Source of the DNA: Spirochaetaceae bacterium
Lineage (GTDB): Bacteria; Spirochaetota; Spirochaetia; Treponematales; Breznakiellaceae
Assembly (NCBI GenBank): GCA_031290855.1
Contig: JAISLM010000086.1
Span: 1 to 11,033 of the forward strand
Direction of reading: 5' to 3'
DNA: 11,033 nt
In this document: positions 1 to 7,036 of the stretch, one piece after another
Layout of the letters: every line of letters begins with the position of its first letter
Position numbering within the stretch: the first letter of the stretch is position 1
The notes under the pieces: model-generated
What the model was told of the DNA's origin: nothing
Database searches by the model: none
The model's input: the letters and a program-made list of their open reading frames with translations, nothing else
Position numbers and translations under genes: made by a program

Positions 1-228
1 CACAGGTCAATCTGGAACGGCCCGCGCTGGTTTCTGGACGTGTGTTTTGGGGAAGACTCGTGCAGGGCACGGACGAACCGTGCCGCGGAAAATCTCAATG
101 TATTGAGAAAAGCGGCTCCGCGCCTCCCGCAAAAAACCGCCGTGCCCGAAAAACGGTTCAGCACTCGAAGGAAAATGCTCCGGGCTGCTTTTAGCGATGA
201 TTTCCTTTATCACGCATTGTTCGGCTAA
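1..228 (+). pseudogene. C-terminal fragment of an ISAs1-family transposase (5' part outside window)
   Basis: Frame 1 is open from the window edge to TAA at 226-228 and gives 75 residues that read as the end of an ISAs1-family (DDE_Tnp_1) transposase. The recognisable pieces are WFLDVCFGEDSCRAR, then AENLNVLRK, then a basic linker and the closing FSDDFLYHALFG. In active members the block before WFLDV normally reads like HWSIENGLHW and carries the catalytic glutamate. Here it reads HRSIWNGPRW, so that glutamate is a tryptophan and other conserved positions are changed. I infer an inactive copy. Only the C-terminus lies inside the window, so the state of the rest is unknown. The ATG-like start at 40 is only an internal GTG codon. 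Confidence 0.8.
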
Positions 229-247
229 GTTAAATGACGTTGCCCTG
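229..247 (+). repeat. Probable right terminal inverted repeat of the ISAs1-family element
   Basis: Directly after the transposase stop the sequence runs to GTTGCCCTG. Read on the other strand it begins CAGGGCAACGTCATTTAAC. Terminal repeats beginning CAGGG are usual for the ISAs1 family, and the position immediately behind the transposase fits an element end at 247. The left end is outside the window, so no target duplication can be checked. Confidence 0.55.
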
Positions 248-384
248 GGCATTGACGGGGCGGTATAGAATAAAATAGAATGACAAAGCCAATAAATTCG
301 ACACCGTTGGAAATATTTGCTTACAAAACGTCCTGGAGGTTTTTCTGCTACACTTGCCCGGTTGAAGCCGGTGATAAAAGATTT

Positions 385-390
385 GGGAGG
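385..390 (+). promoter_or_regulatory. Ribosome binding site deciding the flhA start
   Basis: GGGAGG lies 4 bases before ATG at 395. The open frame extends upstream to a TTG at 317, but that TTG has no purine-rich site in front. The residues it would add (317-394) also have no counterpart in FlhA proteins. ATG 395 is therefore preferred. Confidence 0.7.
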
Positions 391-394
391 AAGT

Positions 395-2503
395 ATGGCT
401 GATGCCGCTTATATGGCGCCGCGGGGGGGGATCGCGGACGCTCTGGGAAACAAAGGGGATATTTTTATCGCGGCGGGCGTGGTTGCCGCCGTGATGATGA
501 TGATTATCCCGATGCCCACGTTCCTGTTGGACACGCTGATGGCGATGAACCTAATCATGGGCCTGCTCGTCCTGTTGATAGTCCTATATACAAAGAAAGC
601 TACCGATTTTAGCGTGTTTCCTACGATGCTGCTGGTGCTTACCGTATTCGGGCTTGCACTTAACATCTCTTCGACACGCCTTATCCTGACGCAAGGCGAG
701 AATTTCAACGGCAGAATGGTGCGCGCCTTCTCTACCTTCGTCGTCGGTTCCGGCGGGACGGAGGGGCTAGTGATCGGCTTCGTGATATTCATCGTGCTTA
801 TAGCCGTGCAGGTCGTCGTGATCACGAAGGGCTCCACACGGATCGCCGAGGTCGCGGCCCGCTTCACGCTGGACAAGATGCCGGCAAAGCAGATGGCCGT
901 CGAATCGGAATTCAACTCCGGCGCTATAAGCGAGGAGGAGATGAAGAAGCGCAAGGACGAAATCGAACAGGAATCGAGCTTTTACGGCGCGATGGACGGT
1001 GCCAGCAAGTTCATTTCCGGCAACGTGAAGATCGGCATCTTTATCACCGCCGTCAACATCATCGCCGGCATCATCATAGGGGCCGCGCTGCACGGCGAGC
1101 CGTTGAGCCAGGCCGTCGGCACCTACATCGCCTTCTCGATAGGGGACGGCCTTTTGAGCCAATTCCCAAGCCTCCTTATATCGACGGCGACCGGTATCAT
1201 CGTGACCCGTTCCGTCTCCAACGGCACCTTCGCCGAGGATATTTCCGAAGAATTCACGCGGCACCCGAGGATATACTGGATCGGCGCCTCCGTGTTGCTG
1301 ATATTCGCGCTGATACCGGGCTTCCCCTGGTACGTGCTTATCCCGATGGGCCTGTTAATGGGCTTTTTTGCCTTTAGGCTGAGCCGCGATCAGAAGCGGA
1401 TGCGGCCCGGCGCGGAGGCCGCCGACTCGGCCGCGGCGAAAAAACAGAAAGAGGATACGGGGGAAATTCCGCCCGTCGTGCCGCTCGACCCGCTGTCCCT
1501 TGAGCTGGGCTACGGGCTTGTCCCGCTTGTTGACAAGGACAAGGGCGCCGAACTTCTGGAGCGCGTCCAGCGTCTGCGCCGCGAATCGGCGCTCGACCTG
1601 GGGCTCGTTATTCCCAAAATCAGAATCATAGACAACATGACGCTCGAACCGTCCGAGTATTGTCTCAAAATCAAGGGCGCGGAAGTCGGGCGGGGCAGAA
1701 TCAGGATGGGGCACTACCTCTGCATCAATCCGGGCGGCGTGCGCGACAACATTCCCGGCGAGCACACGGTGGACCCGACCTTCGGCCTGCCCGCTATCTG
1801 GGTTAGCGAGGACCGCAGGGATGAGGCGGAACGCGCCGGTTACACGGTGATAGACCCGCCGTCGATCATAGCGACCCACCTTACCGAGATCATCAAGTCC
1901 CACGCCGCCGAAATCTTAGGCAGGCAGGACACGCAAAGGATACTTGACGACATAAAGAAGGACTACCCGGCAGTTGTGGAGGACGCGCAGAAAAACCTCG
2001 GCCTGGGCGAGATACAAAAGGTTCTGCAAGCCCTGTTGCGCGAGCAGGTTTCGATCCGCAACATGGTTGCGATACTGGAAGCGCTCGCCGATTTCGCGCC
2101 CATATCAAAAGACGTCCAGTTCCTGACGGAAAAGGCGCGTCAGGGCCTGGGCCGCCAAATCTGCCTGCAATACACTGACGAAGACCGCCGCCTCCGCGTC
2201 CTTACGATAGAACACGGGTTTGAACAAACCCTCGTCGACAGCGCGGTGCAAACCGCTTCCGGCAAGGTATGCGCGCTGGAACCGGCCCTGCACGTTTCGT
2301 GGATAAAGGCCCTTTCCGCCGCAATCGCGTCCGTCCGCGCGCAGGGCTGGTCGCCGCCCGTGATACTTTGCTCGGAACAGGCGCGGCTGCTCGTCAAACA
2401 AGCGGCTGAACGGGAGTTGCCGGAACTAGTCGTACTGTCAGTCCGTGAAATTACAAACGACATTGACGTAGAACAACTCGGCGAAATCCGCGTAGAAGGC
2501 TAA
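395..2503 (+). CDS. flhA: Flagellar biosynthesis protein FlhA, export gate of the flagellar type III secretion apparatus
   Basis: FlhA is the inner-membrane export-gate component of the flagellar secretion system. It forms a ring that handles export chaperones and substrates and passes proton-motive force to transport. From ATG 395 the product is 702 residues, normal for the family. Residues 23-145 hold four hydrophobic helices, followed by the family signature at 149-168 (RIAEVAARFTLDKMPAKQMA). The usual PGKQM reads PAKQM here. Next come FYGAMDGASKF with its conserved aspartate and a second membrane block ending near residue 335. The remainder is the soluble cytoplasmic domain, ending DIDVEQLGEIRVEG. 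The AEVAARF form favours FlhA over virulence SctV homologues. The frame is intact. The usual neighbours flhB and flhF/flhG are absent, and decayed IS elements flank the gene on both sides. Confidence 0.96.
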   Translation: MADAAYMAPRGGIADALGNKGDIFIAAGVVAAVMMMIIPMPTFLLDTLMAMNLIMGLLVLLIVLYTKKATDFSVFPTMLLVLTVFGLALNISSTRLILTQGENFNGRMVRAFSTFVVGSGGTEGLVIGFVIFIVLIAVQVVVITKGSTRIAEVAARFTLDKMPAKQMAVESEFNSGAISEEEMKKRKDEIEQESSFYGAMDGASKFISGNVKIGIFITAVNIIAGIIIGAALHGEPLSQAVGTYIAFSIGDGLLSQFPSLLISTATGIIVTRSVSNGTFAEDISEEFTRHPRIYWIGASVLLIFALIPGFPWYVLIPMGLLMGFFAFRLSRDQKRMRPGAEAADSAAAKKQKEDTGEIPPVVPLDPLSLELGYGLVPLVDKDKGAELLERVQRLRRESALDLGLVIPKIRIIDNMTLEPSEYCLKIKGAEVGRGRIRMGHYLCINPGGVRDNIPGEHTVDPTFGLPAIWVSEDRRDEAERAGYTVIDPPSIIATHLTEIIKSHAAEILGRQDTQRILDDIKKDYPAVVEDAQKNLGLGEIQKVLQALLREQVSIRNMVAILEALADFAPISKDVQFLTEKARQGLGRQICLQYTDEDRRLRVLTIEHGFEQTLVDSAVQTASGKVCALEPALHVSWIKALSAAIASVRAQGWSPPVILCSEQARLLVKQAAERELPELVVLSVREITNDIDVEQLGEIRVEG

Positions 2504-2517
2504 ATAACGTGAGTTCG

Positions 2518-2547
2518 ATGGAAGAAGAAAACCCTGCCCGGACATGA
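2518..2547 (+). pseudogene. Possible remnant of a gene start downstream of flhA (candidate truncated flhF)
   Basis: Fourteen bases after the flhA stop, an ATG opens a frame reading MEEENPART before TGA. In spirochaetes the gene after flhA is normally flhF, so this could be the beginning of flhF or another flagellar gene cut off where the IS630-type element begins at about 2548. The match is positional only. Nine residues cannot identify a gene and no strong ribosome binding site is visible. It may be chance. Confidence 0.2.
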
Positions 2548-2573
2548 TATATAGCCGTTATACTTAACAATAC

Positions 2574-3224
2574 CTAAGTCCAATAATTGTAAACCGCGGT
2601 CTGTAACAAATCATAAAAAGGGAAGGTATCGCGCAAAGCCCGCTTCATATTTGCCCGGTCTTTTTCTATAGGATTAAAATCCGGGGAATACGCGGGAAGA
2701 AACAGCAAATGAACGTTGGTTCCGCATAGCTGTCCAGGATGTTTTTTCCTGTGAAAACTTGCCCGGCCCGTAATTATCGCGCGGCCGGCTTGGACATTTT
2801 TCAGCGGCTTACACTCAAAACGTTCTCCGGTCATGGAACCGTCGTAACATTCAGGCGCTGTCTTTTTTGTCTTTTTTTCTCCGTGTATCACGGCGCTGCG
2901 ACATTTACCCGACGGGAATTATGCCCCCGTTTGGTGTCCTCAATCTTTACCCCGCGCAAAGCCCGTCCGTATTCACGCTGAAGATGCTCTTTTATACCGC
3001 ATTCGTCCGCGTATACCCGTTCTTTTTCGGGTATTTTGGCAATCAGGTTTAGAAACTCTCCCCGCTCTTTCTCAGGCTTTTCCGAACAGGTAAACGTTTT
3101 TTTTACGGGTGACTCCCAGTTTCTTGAACATTTTGTACACGGCCCGCGGACAAACATTTAATTTTTCAGCGAACTCTCCCAAATACCGGTCAGGATGTTC
3201 CCCAGGCAAACGGACCGGCCAGAT
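2574..3224 (-). pseudogene. IS630-family transposase, frameshifted and catalytically broken
   Basis: Read on the minus strand, three frames together give most of an IS630-type DDE transposase. The first segment (about 3196 down to 3090) reads HPDRYLGEFAEKLNV and then FKKLGVTRKKNVYLF, typical of the end of the helix-turn-helix region. After a frameshift, 2888-3080 gives VYADECGIKEHLQREYGRA with the first catalytic aspartate. After a second shift near 2890, 2574-2890 gives IHGEKK through LFLPAYSPDFNPIEKD, which holds the catalytic glutamate, to the stop at 2574. The middle aspartate, expected as IIMDRASFH, reads IITGRASFH (codon 2766-2768), so the active site is destroyed. The N-terminal DNA-binding part is missing and replaced by the palindromic repeat at 3225. 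The element lies between flhA and metG, convergent with flhA. Confidence 0.85.
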
Positions 3225-3265
3225 TTTATTCGCGGTGGGGTCTGCTCCCCCGCCGCTCCGCGGCG
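3225..3265. repeat. Dispersed 41-bp repeat, copy A
   Basis: This segment matches 9532-9572 in the same orientation at 38 of 41 positions. It begins TTTATTCGC and ends in a GC-rich palindrome. Copy A abuts the broken 5' end of the IS630-type gene, and copy B abuts the 5' end of an ISAs1-type gene. It therefore behaves like a small mobile or intergenic repeat rather than part of either transposase. Confidence 0.7.
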
Positions 3266-3268
3266 GGG
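3248..3268. repeat. GC-rich hairpin, 9-bp perfect stem
   Basis: CCCCGCCGC (3248-3256) and GCGGCGGGG (3260-3268) pair perfectly around a TCC loop. No run of T follows on either strand, so it is not a canonical terminator. It forms the core of dispersed repeat copy A and resembles REP-type palindromes. In copy B the stem is shortened to CGCCGC/GCGGCG. Confidence 0.65.
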
Positions 3269-3296
3269 AGGTTCATTCGCAAAGTCCGGTTTAATA

Positions 3297-3326
3297 CCCC
3301 GCGGGGACGCGCTCCGTTCAGCGTCC
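3297..3326. repeat. Palindromes upstream of metG
   Basis: A 10-bp palindrome CCCCGCGGGG (3297-3306) overlaps a second inverted repeat, GGACGC (3305-3310) with GCGTCC (3321-3326), which has a 10-base loop. Another short inverted repeat, GAGGC/GCCTC, sits at 3354-3368. All lie in the spacer between the IS630 remnant and metG. Their role is unknown; they could attenuate or simply be repeat debris. Confidence 0.45.
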
Positions 3327-3369
3327 TTATTATAGTTCGGTAACATTTTTCATGAGGCAACGCGCCTCC

Positions 3370-3398
3370 TTGTGTTAAAAACGGATGCGGGGTAGTAT
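3370..3398 (+). promoter_or_regulatory. Candidate promoter for metG-livM
   Basis: TTGTGT (3370-3375) and TAGTAT (3393-3398) are separated by 17 bases and resemble -35 and -10 boxes, matching consensus at 3 and 4 of 6 positions. Transcription starting 7 bases after the -10 box would fall on or next to the metG ATG at 3405, giving a nearly leaderless message. GGGGTAG at 3389-3395 could instead be the ribosome site if transcription starts further upstream. The match is weak. Confidence 0.3.
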
Positions 3399-3404
3399 CT
3401 TTGT

Positions 3405-5675
3405 ATGAAACGAAGACTGATCACTTCGGCTTTGCCCTATGTTAACAACGTGCCGCACCTTGGGAACCTGATACAGGTTCTGTCCGCCGACGCTTTTGCG
3501 CGTTTTTGCAGGCTGCGGGGCTACGAAACCTGCTATGTCTGCGGGACGGACGAGTACGGGACGGCGACGGAGACACGCGCCGCGGAAGAGGGAGTGAGCC
3601 CAGGCGACCTGTGCGACCGTTACTGGAAGATTCACGACAGGATATACCGCTGGTTCAACATCGCGTTTGACAAGTTCGGGCGGACTTCGACGCCGGTGCA
3701 CGGCGAGGTTACCCAGGGTATATTCCGGCGACTCGACGCGGCGGGTTTTATCAGCGAAAAAACGATAGAACAGCTTTACTGTCCCGCCTGCGGGCGCTTT
3801 CTGGCCGACCGTTACGTGCGCGGTCTATGCCCGCACTGCGGCTATGACGGGGCGCGCGGCGACCAGTGCGAAAGCTGCGGCAAGCTGCTCGACCCGACCG
3901 AGCTAAAAGAGCCGCAATGCTCCAGTTGCGGCGCGAAGCCGCTGCTGAAGTCGACGAAACACCTGTATATCGACCTGCCGAAGCTGCGCGGGAGGCTTAC
4001 GGAATGGATGAACGGGGCGGCAGTGCGCGGGAAGTGGGCGCGGAACGCCGTGCGGATGACCGAAAGCTGGATCAGGGACGGCCTTCACGAGCGGGCTATC
4101 ACGCGCGACCTGAAGTGGGGCATCCCGGTGCCTAAGGAGGGCTTCGAGAACAAGGTTTTCTACGTGTGGTTTGACGCGCCGATAGGCTACGTGTCGATAA
4201 CCGCCGCCCTGGCGGAGGATCGGGGGTTGGACTGGAGGCGCTTCGTCGATTACTGGTGGAAGGACCCGGATAATGTCGAGCTCTTCCAATTCATCGGCAA
4301 GGACAACATACCGTTTCATACCGTGATATTCCCCTCGACCCAGCTCGGCGAGGGCGGGAACTGGACTATGCTGCACCATATGAGCAGTACGGAATACCTT
4401 AACTACGAGGCGGGCAAGTTTTCCAAGTCAAAAGGTTCCGGCGTCTTCGGGACGGACGTGCTGGAGACCGGGATTCCCGCCGATGTCTGGCGCTTTTACA
4501 TCTTCTACAACAGGCAGGAAAAGTCGGACGCGCTGTTTGTATGGAAGGACTTCGGAGAAAAGGTGAACGCGGAGCTTATCGGCAACCTTGGAAATCTTGT
4601 CAACAGGACGCTTTCATTCGTTACACGCTACTACGACTCTGTTGTTCCGCCGGAGGAAGCGTGCGAGAAGGGAGCGACGGAGGCCTTTTGGGAAAAGGTG
4701 CGGGAATACGAGACCGCTATAACAGAAAAACTCGAATGGGCCGAGCTGCGGGACGCCTTCCATCTCGTTTTTGAACTTTCGTCCTTTGCCAACAAGACTT
4801 TCCAGGACGGCGAGCCCTGGAGGACCCGCAAGGACAACCCGCCCGCCGCCGCCGCCCTGATACGAAACTTGAGCTTTCTCGTCCGCGACCTTGCTGTCCT
4901 CGCGTCCCCCTTCATACCGGAAGCGGCTGCAAAGGTCGCGGCTTTTTTCGGCTACGGCGCGGGGAATACGCCCCCTCTCTCCTGGGCCGACATCGGGAAG
5001 GCCGAAGGTCTTCCCCGAGTGCTGAAGAGCGAGGTGCTGTTTGAACGGCTGGAGGAAGAACGCCTGGCCTCTTTACGAGAGAGGTACTCGGGGCACAGGC
5101 AGTCCGCCTCTGCGCGGGGTCAGGCGCCCGCCCCGTCCGTGGAAGCGGCGGCGTCTCCCGCGCCGGACGCGGAAGAGCTTGAGCAGCGCTTTGTCCGGAC
5201 GGTAGACCTCCGCGTCGCGAAGATCACGCGGATCGAGAAGCACCCCAGGGCTGACAAGCTCTACATAGAGACGCTGGAACTTGCCGGCGAGGAGCGTGTG
5301 ATAGTTTCCGGCCTCGTCCCGTTCTACAAAGAAGAAGAACTGCTGGGAAAACACATCATCGCCGTTTACAACCTGAAGCCGGCGAAGCTGCGCGGCGTGG
5401 AAAGCCGTGGAATGCTGCTTGCCGCCTCCTCCTCTGCGGCGGACGGCGGCGAGCTTGTCGAGGCGCTGGACGGCGCTGGCGCGGCGACAGGGACGCGCCT
5501 TCACCCGGAGGGGCTGGAAGCCCCGGCATCCCCTCCTGCGGAGATCGACATAGACGCCTTCTCCGTCTTCCCGATAAGGGTACTTCAAAACACAGTCTAC
5601 GTGGGTGGGAGGGCGCTTTGTATCGACGGAAAACCCGTGATGACGGCCCGCGTCGAAAACGGCGAGGTGCGCTAG
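3405..5675 (+). CDS. metG: Methionyl-tRNA synthetase with C-terminal tRNA-binding domain
   Basis: This cytoplasmic enzyme charges tRNA-Met with methionine using ATP. The 756-residue product has the class I signature as PHLGN (residues 17-21) and the second as KFSKS (338-342). The zinc-binding insert between them carries four CxxC knuckles (C126/C129, C142/C145, C155/C158, C172/C175). That is the two-zinc form shared by E. coli-like and archaeal-like MetRS. The anticodon-binding helical domain follows. After a low-complexity Ala/Pro linker (about 567-590) comes an OB-fold tRNA-binding domain of the Trbp111/EMAP type (about 596-700: VDLRVAKI, then HPRADKLYIE, then KLRGVESRGMLLAA). A further tail of about 50 residues closes the protein. 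The frame is intact, and livM follows after 9 bases, suggesting one transcript. Confidence 0.97.
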   Translation: MKRRLITSALPYVNNVPHLGNLIQVLSADAFARFCRLRGYETCYVCGTDEYGTATETRAAEEGVSPGDLCDRYWKIHDRIYRWFNIAFDKFGRTSTPVHGEVTQGIFRRLDAAGFISEKTIEQLYCPACGRFLADRYVRGLCPHCGYDGARGDQCESCGKLLDPTELKEPQCSSCGAKPLLKSTKHLYIDLPKLRGRLTEWMNGAAVRGKWARNAVRMTESWIRDGLHERAITRDLKWGIPVPKEGFENKVFYVWFDAPIGYVSITAALAEDRGLDWRRFVDYWWKDPDNVELFQFIGKDNIPFHTVIFPSTQLGEGGNWTMLHHMSSTEYLNYEAGKFSKSKGSGVFGTDVLETGIPADVWRFYIFYNRQEKSDALFVWKDFGEKVNAELIGNLGNLVNRTLSFVTRYYDSVVPPEEACEKGATEAFWEKVREYETAITEKLEWAELRDAFHLVFELSSFANKTFQDGEPWRTRKDNPPAAAALIRNLSFLVRDLAVLASPFIPEAAAKVAAFFGYGAGNTPPLSWADIGKAEGLPRVLKSEVLFERLEEERLASLRERYSGHRQSASARGQAPAPSVEAAASPAPDAEELEQRFVRTVDLRVAKITRIEKHPRADKLYIETLELAGEERVIVSGLVPFYKEEELLGKHIIAVYNLKPAKLRGVESRGMLLAASSSAADGGELVEALDGAGAATGTRLHPEGLEAPASPPAEIDIDAFSVFPIRVLQNTVYVGGRALCIDGKPVMTARVENGEVR

Positions 5676-5684
5676 GCGGCGGGC

Positions 5685-6689
5685 ATGAAACGAAACCCGC
5701 GTAACACGCTGATACCGGCGGCCTTTGCCGTCTTACTCACAGTCGTCCCGTCGGTCCTTATACACTCAGGCGTGATCGACCCGTACACGGCCCAGATCAT
5801 CACGGTGGCGGGGGTAAACGCGATTCTTGCCGTCAGCGTGAACATGATCACCGGCATAACCGGCCAGCTTTCGATAGGACAGGCCGGCTTCATGGCTATA
5901 GGGGCCTACTCGTGCATCTTTTTCAACATGAACGCGGGCCTCCCGCTCACGCTGGCCGCCGCGCTGGCCGCCCTCCTCACCTCTTTCGCGGGCTTCCTAA
6001 TCGGCTTCCCCACGCTGAAACTGACCGGCGACTACCTAGCTATCGTAACGCTCGGATCGGGTGAGATTATCCGCGTGATACTGACCAACATAAAAGACGT
6101 GACAGGAGGCGCTAACGGCAGGCAGTTCCCCACGCTCCTTTCATTCGCTCCCGGGCTTTCGTTCTTTACCGTCACGCTCACGCTGGCGATAGTCGCGGCG
6201 CTGCTGCAAAACTTTCTCCGCTCCAGCTTCGGCAGGGCGACACTCGCCGTCCGTGAGGACGAAATAGCGGCCAACGCTTCGGGCATAAGTGTATTCCGCT
6301 ACAAGATGATAGGCTTCGTAAGCGCCGCGTTCATCGCCGGCATAGGCGGCGTACTGTACGCGATGGTGATAGGCTTCGTCAAGCCGGACATAGCATCGTT
6401 CACGAAAAGCATAGACTACCTGATATTCGTCGTACTGGGCGGCATGGGTTCTATGACCGGCGCGGTACTGGCCGCCTACGTACTGACATACTTGCAGGAA
6501 TTCCTGCGTTTCCTGCAAGACTACCGCCTGCTGATCTACCCCTTAATCCTGATAATCGTGATGCTGTACCGCCCGCAGGGACTCTTGGGCATGAAGGAAC
6601 TGTCCTTTGTCCGCCTATGGACGCGCCTCTGTAAATCCGCCCGCTACCTGGCAGCCCGTGCCTTCAACCTGACAAACAACGGCGGTTAA
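5685..6689 (+). CDS. livM: Branched-chain amino acid ABC transporter, permease LivM
   Basis: LivM is one of the two inner-membrane permeases of the LIV high-affinity importer for leucine, isoleucine and valine. It works with LivH, the ATPases LivG and LivF, and a periplasmic binding protein. The 334-residue product is strongly hydrophobic with several membrane helices. It carries the family blocks GQLSIGQAGFMAIGAY (60-75), LTGDYLAIVTLG (113-124), the ATPase-coupling EAA-type loop GRATLAVREDEIAANASG (183-200) and the closing LYRPQGLLG (294-302). ATG 5685 follows the metG stop by 9 bases, with GGCGGG just before it, so translation is probably coupled. LivH is not upstream and no LivG or LivF follows, which is unusual because these genes are normally contiguous. 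The frame itself is intact. The substrate could be another amino acid or urea, since the family also serves those. Confidence 0.93.
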   Translation: MKRNPRNTLIPAAFAVLLTVVPSVLIHSGVIDPYTAQIITVAGVNAILAVSVNMITGITGQLSIGQAGFMAIGAYSCIFFNMNAGLPLTLAAALAALLTSFAGFLIGFPTLKLTGDYLAIVTLGSGEIIRVILTNIKDVTGGANGRQFPTLLSFAPGLSFFTVTLTLAIVAALLQNFLRSSFGRATLAVREDEIAANASGISVFRYKMIGFVSAAFIAGIGGVLYAMVIGFVKPDIASFTKSIDYLIFVVLGGMGSMTGAVLAAYVLTYLQEFLRFLQDYRLLIYPLILIIVMLYRPQGLLGMKELSFVRLWTRLCKSARYLAARAFNLTNNGG

Positions 6690-6775
6690 TGAATAATTTG
6701 GGTAATGGTTTTCTCTCAAAGCAAACATCGTTACTGAAGTTTCGTTCTAAATCCCTCATTTTTAATTATTTTTGA
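6689..6775 (+). pseudogene. Short frame overlapping the livM stop, possibly the cut-off start of livG
   Basis: The livM stop TAA (6687-6689) shares its last A with an ATG at 6689, the classic arrangement for translational coupling of the next operon gene. The frame runs 28 codons, starting MNNLGNGF and passing SLLKF, then ends at TGA 6773-6775. LivG is the expected next gene, and an N-terminus of this type before the ATPase core would be plausible. No ATPase sequence follows, and base composition turns AT-rich after about 6740. I infer a truncated livG start, but chance overlap cannot be excluded. Confidence 0.3.
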
Positions 6776-6839
6776 CACCCTCGTGTCTTCCATTTCTCAT
6801 TGCTCATTAATTAGCCGCCTACGGCGTCTATATATATAT

Positions 6840-6869
6840 TTGACTTTGCATCGGATAATTCTGTATATT
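6840..6869 (+). promoter_or_regulatory. Sigma-70-like promoter upstream of the lipoprotein gene
   Basis: TTGACT (6840-6845) and TATATT (6864-6869) each match consensus at 5 of 6 positions and are 18 bases apart, within an AT-rich stretch that includes TATATATATA just upstream. Transcription would begin near 6876 and leave an untranslated leader of about 160 bases before ATG 7037. The remaining spacer (6776-6839 and 6870-7023) shows no coding frame I can defend. Confidence 0.5.
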
Positions 6870-7023
6870 CCTCGATATGGCGTCTAAACTTCCGCCAGCC
6901 GGACAAACAGGGTTTTAGCTTCTTTAAGCCTTGCCAACGCGGAGACTTGCTCTCCCTTACAAAATCCCTACCGCACTGGACACTAGACGGCCGACGCCGC
7001 TCATTACTAATTACTCATTATTG

Positions 7024-7029
7024 AAGGAG
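7024..7029 (+). promoter_or_regulatory. Ribosome binding site of the lipoprotein gene
   Basis: AAGGAG is placed 7 bases before ATG 7037, an ideal Shine-Dalgarno and spacing that fixes the start. Confidence 0.75.
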
Positions 7030-7036
7030 AAAGGTT

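Noticed and set aside
317..394. TTG start extending FlhA by 26 residues
   Set aside because: No ribosome binding site precedes it and the added residues have no FlhA counterpart. ATG 395 has GGGAGG at proper distance.
409..2463. Several minus-strand open frames of 98-182 codons opposite flhA
   Set aside because: They are shadows of the high-GC flhA coding strand with no recognisable domains. The same holds for frames opposite metG, livM and the lipoprotein gene.
3158..3346. Minus-strand 62-codon frame preceding the IS630 remnant, as its intact N-terminus
   Set aside because: Most of it translates the palindromic repeat and spacer in the wrong frame. Only the last part borders transposase sequence, and the true transposase frame there differs.
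6772..6801. TTGACA at 6772-6777 as a -35 box
   Set aside because: It is a perfect hexamer, but nothing resembling a -10 box lies 16-18 bases downstream. It overlaps a weak GACAC/GTGTC hairpin instead.
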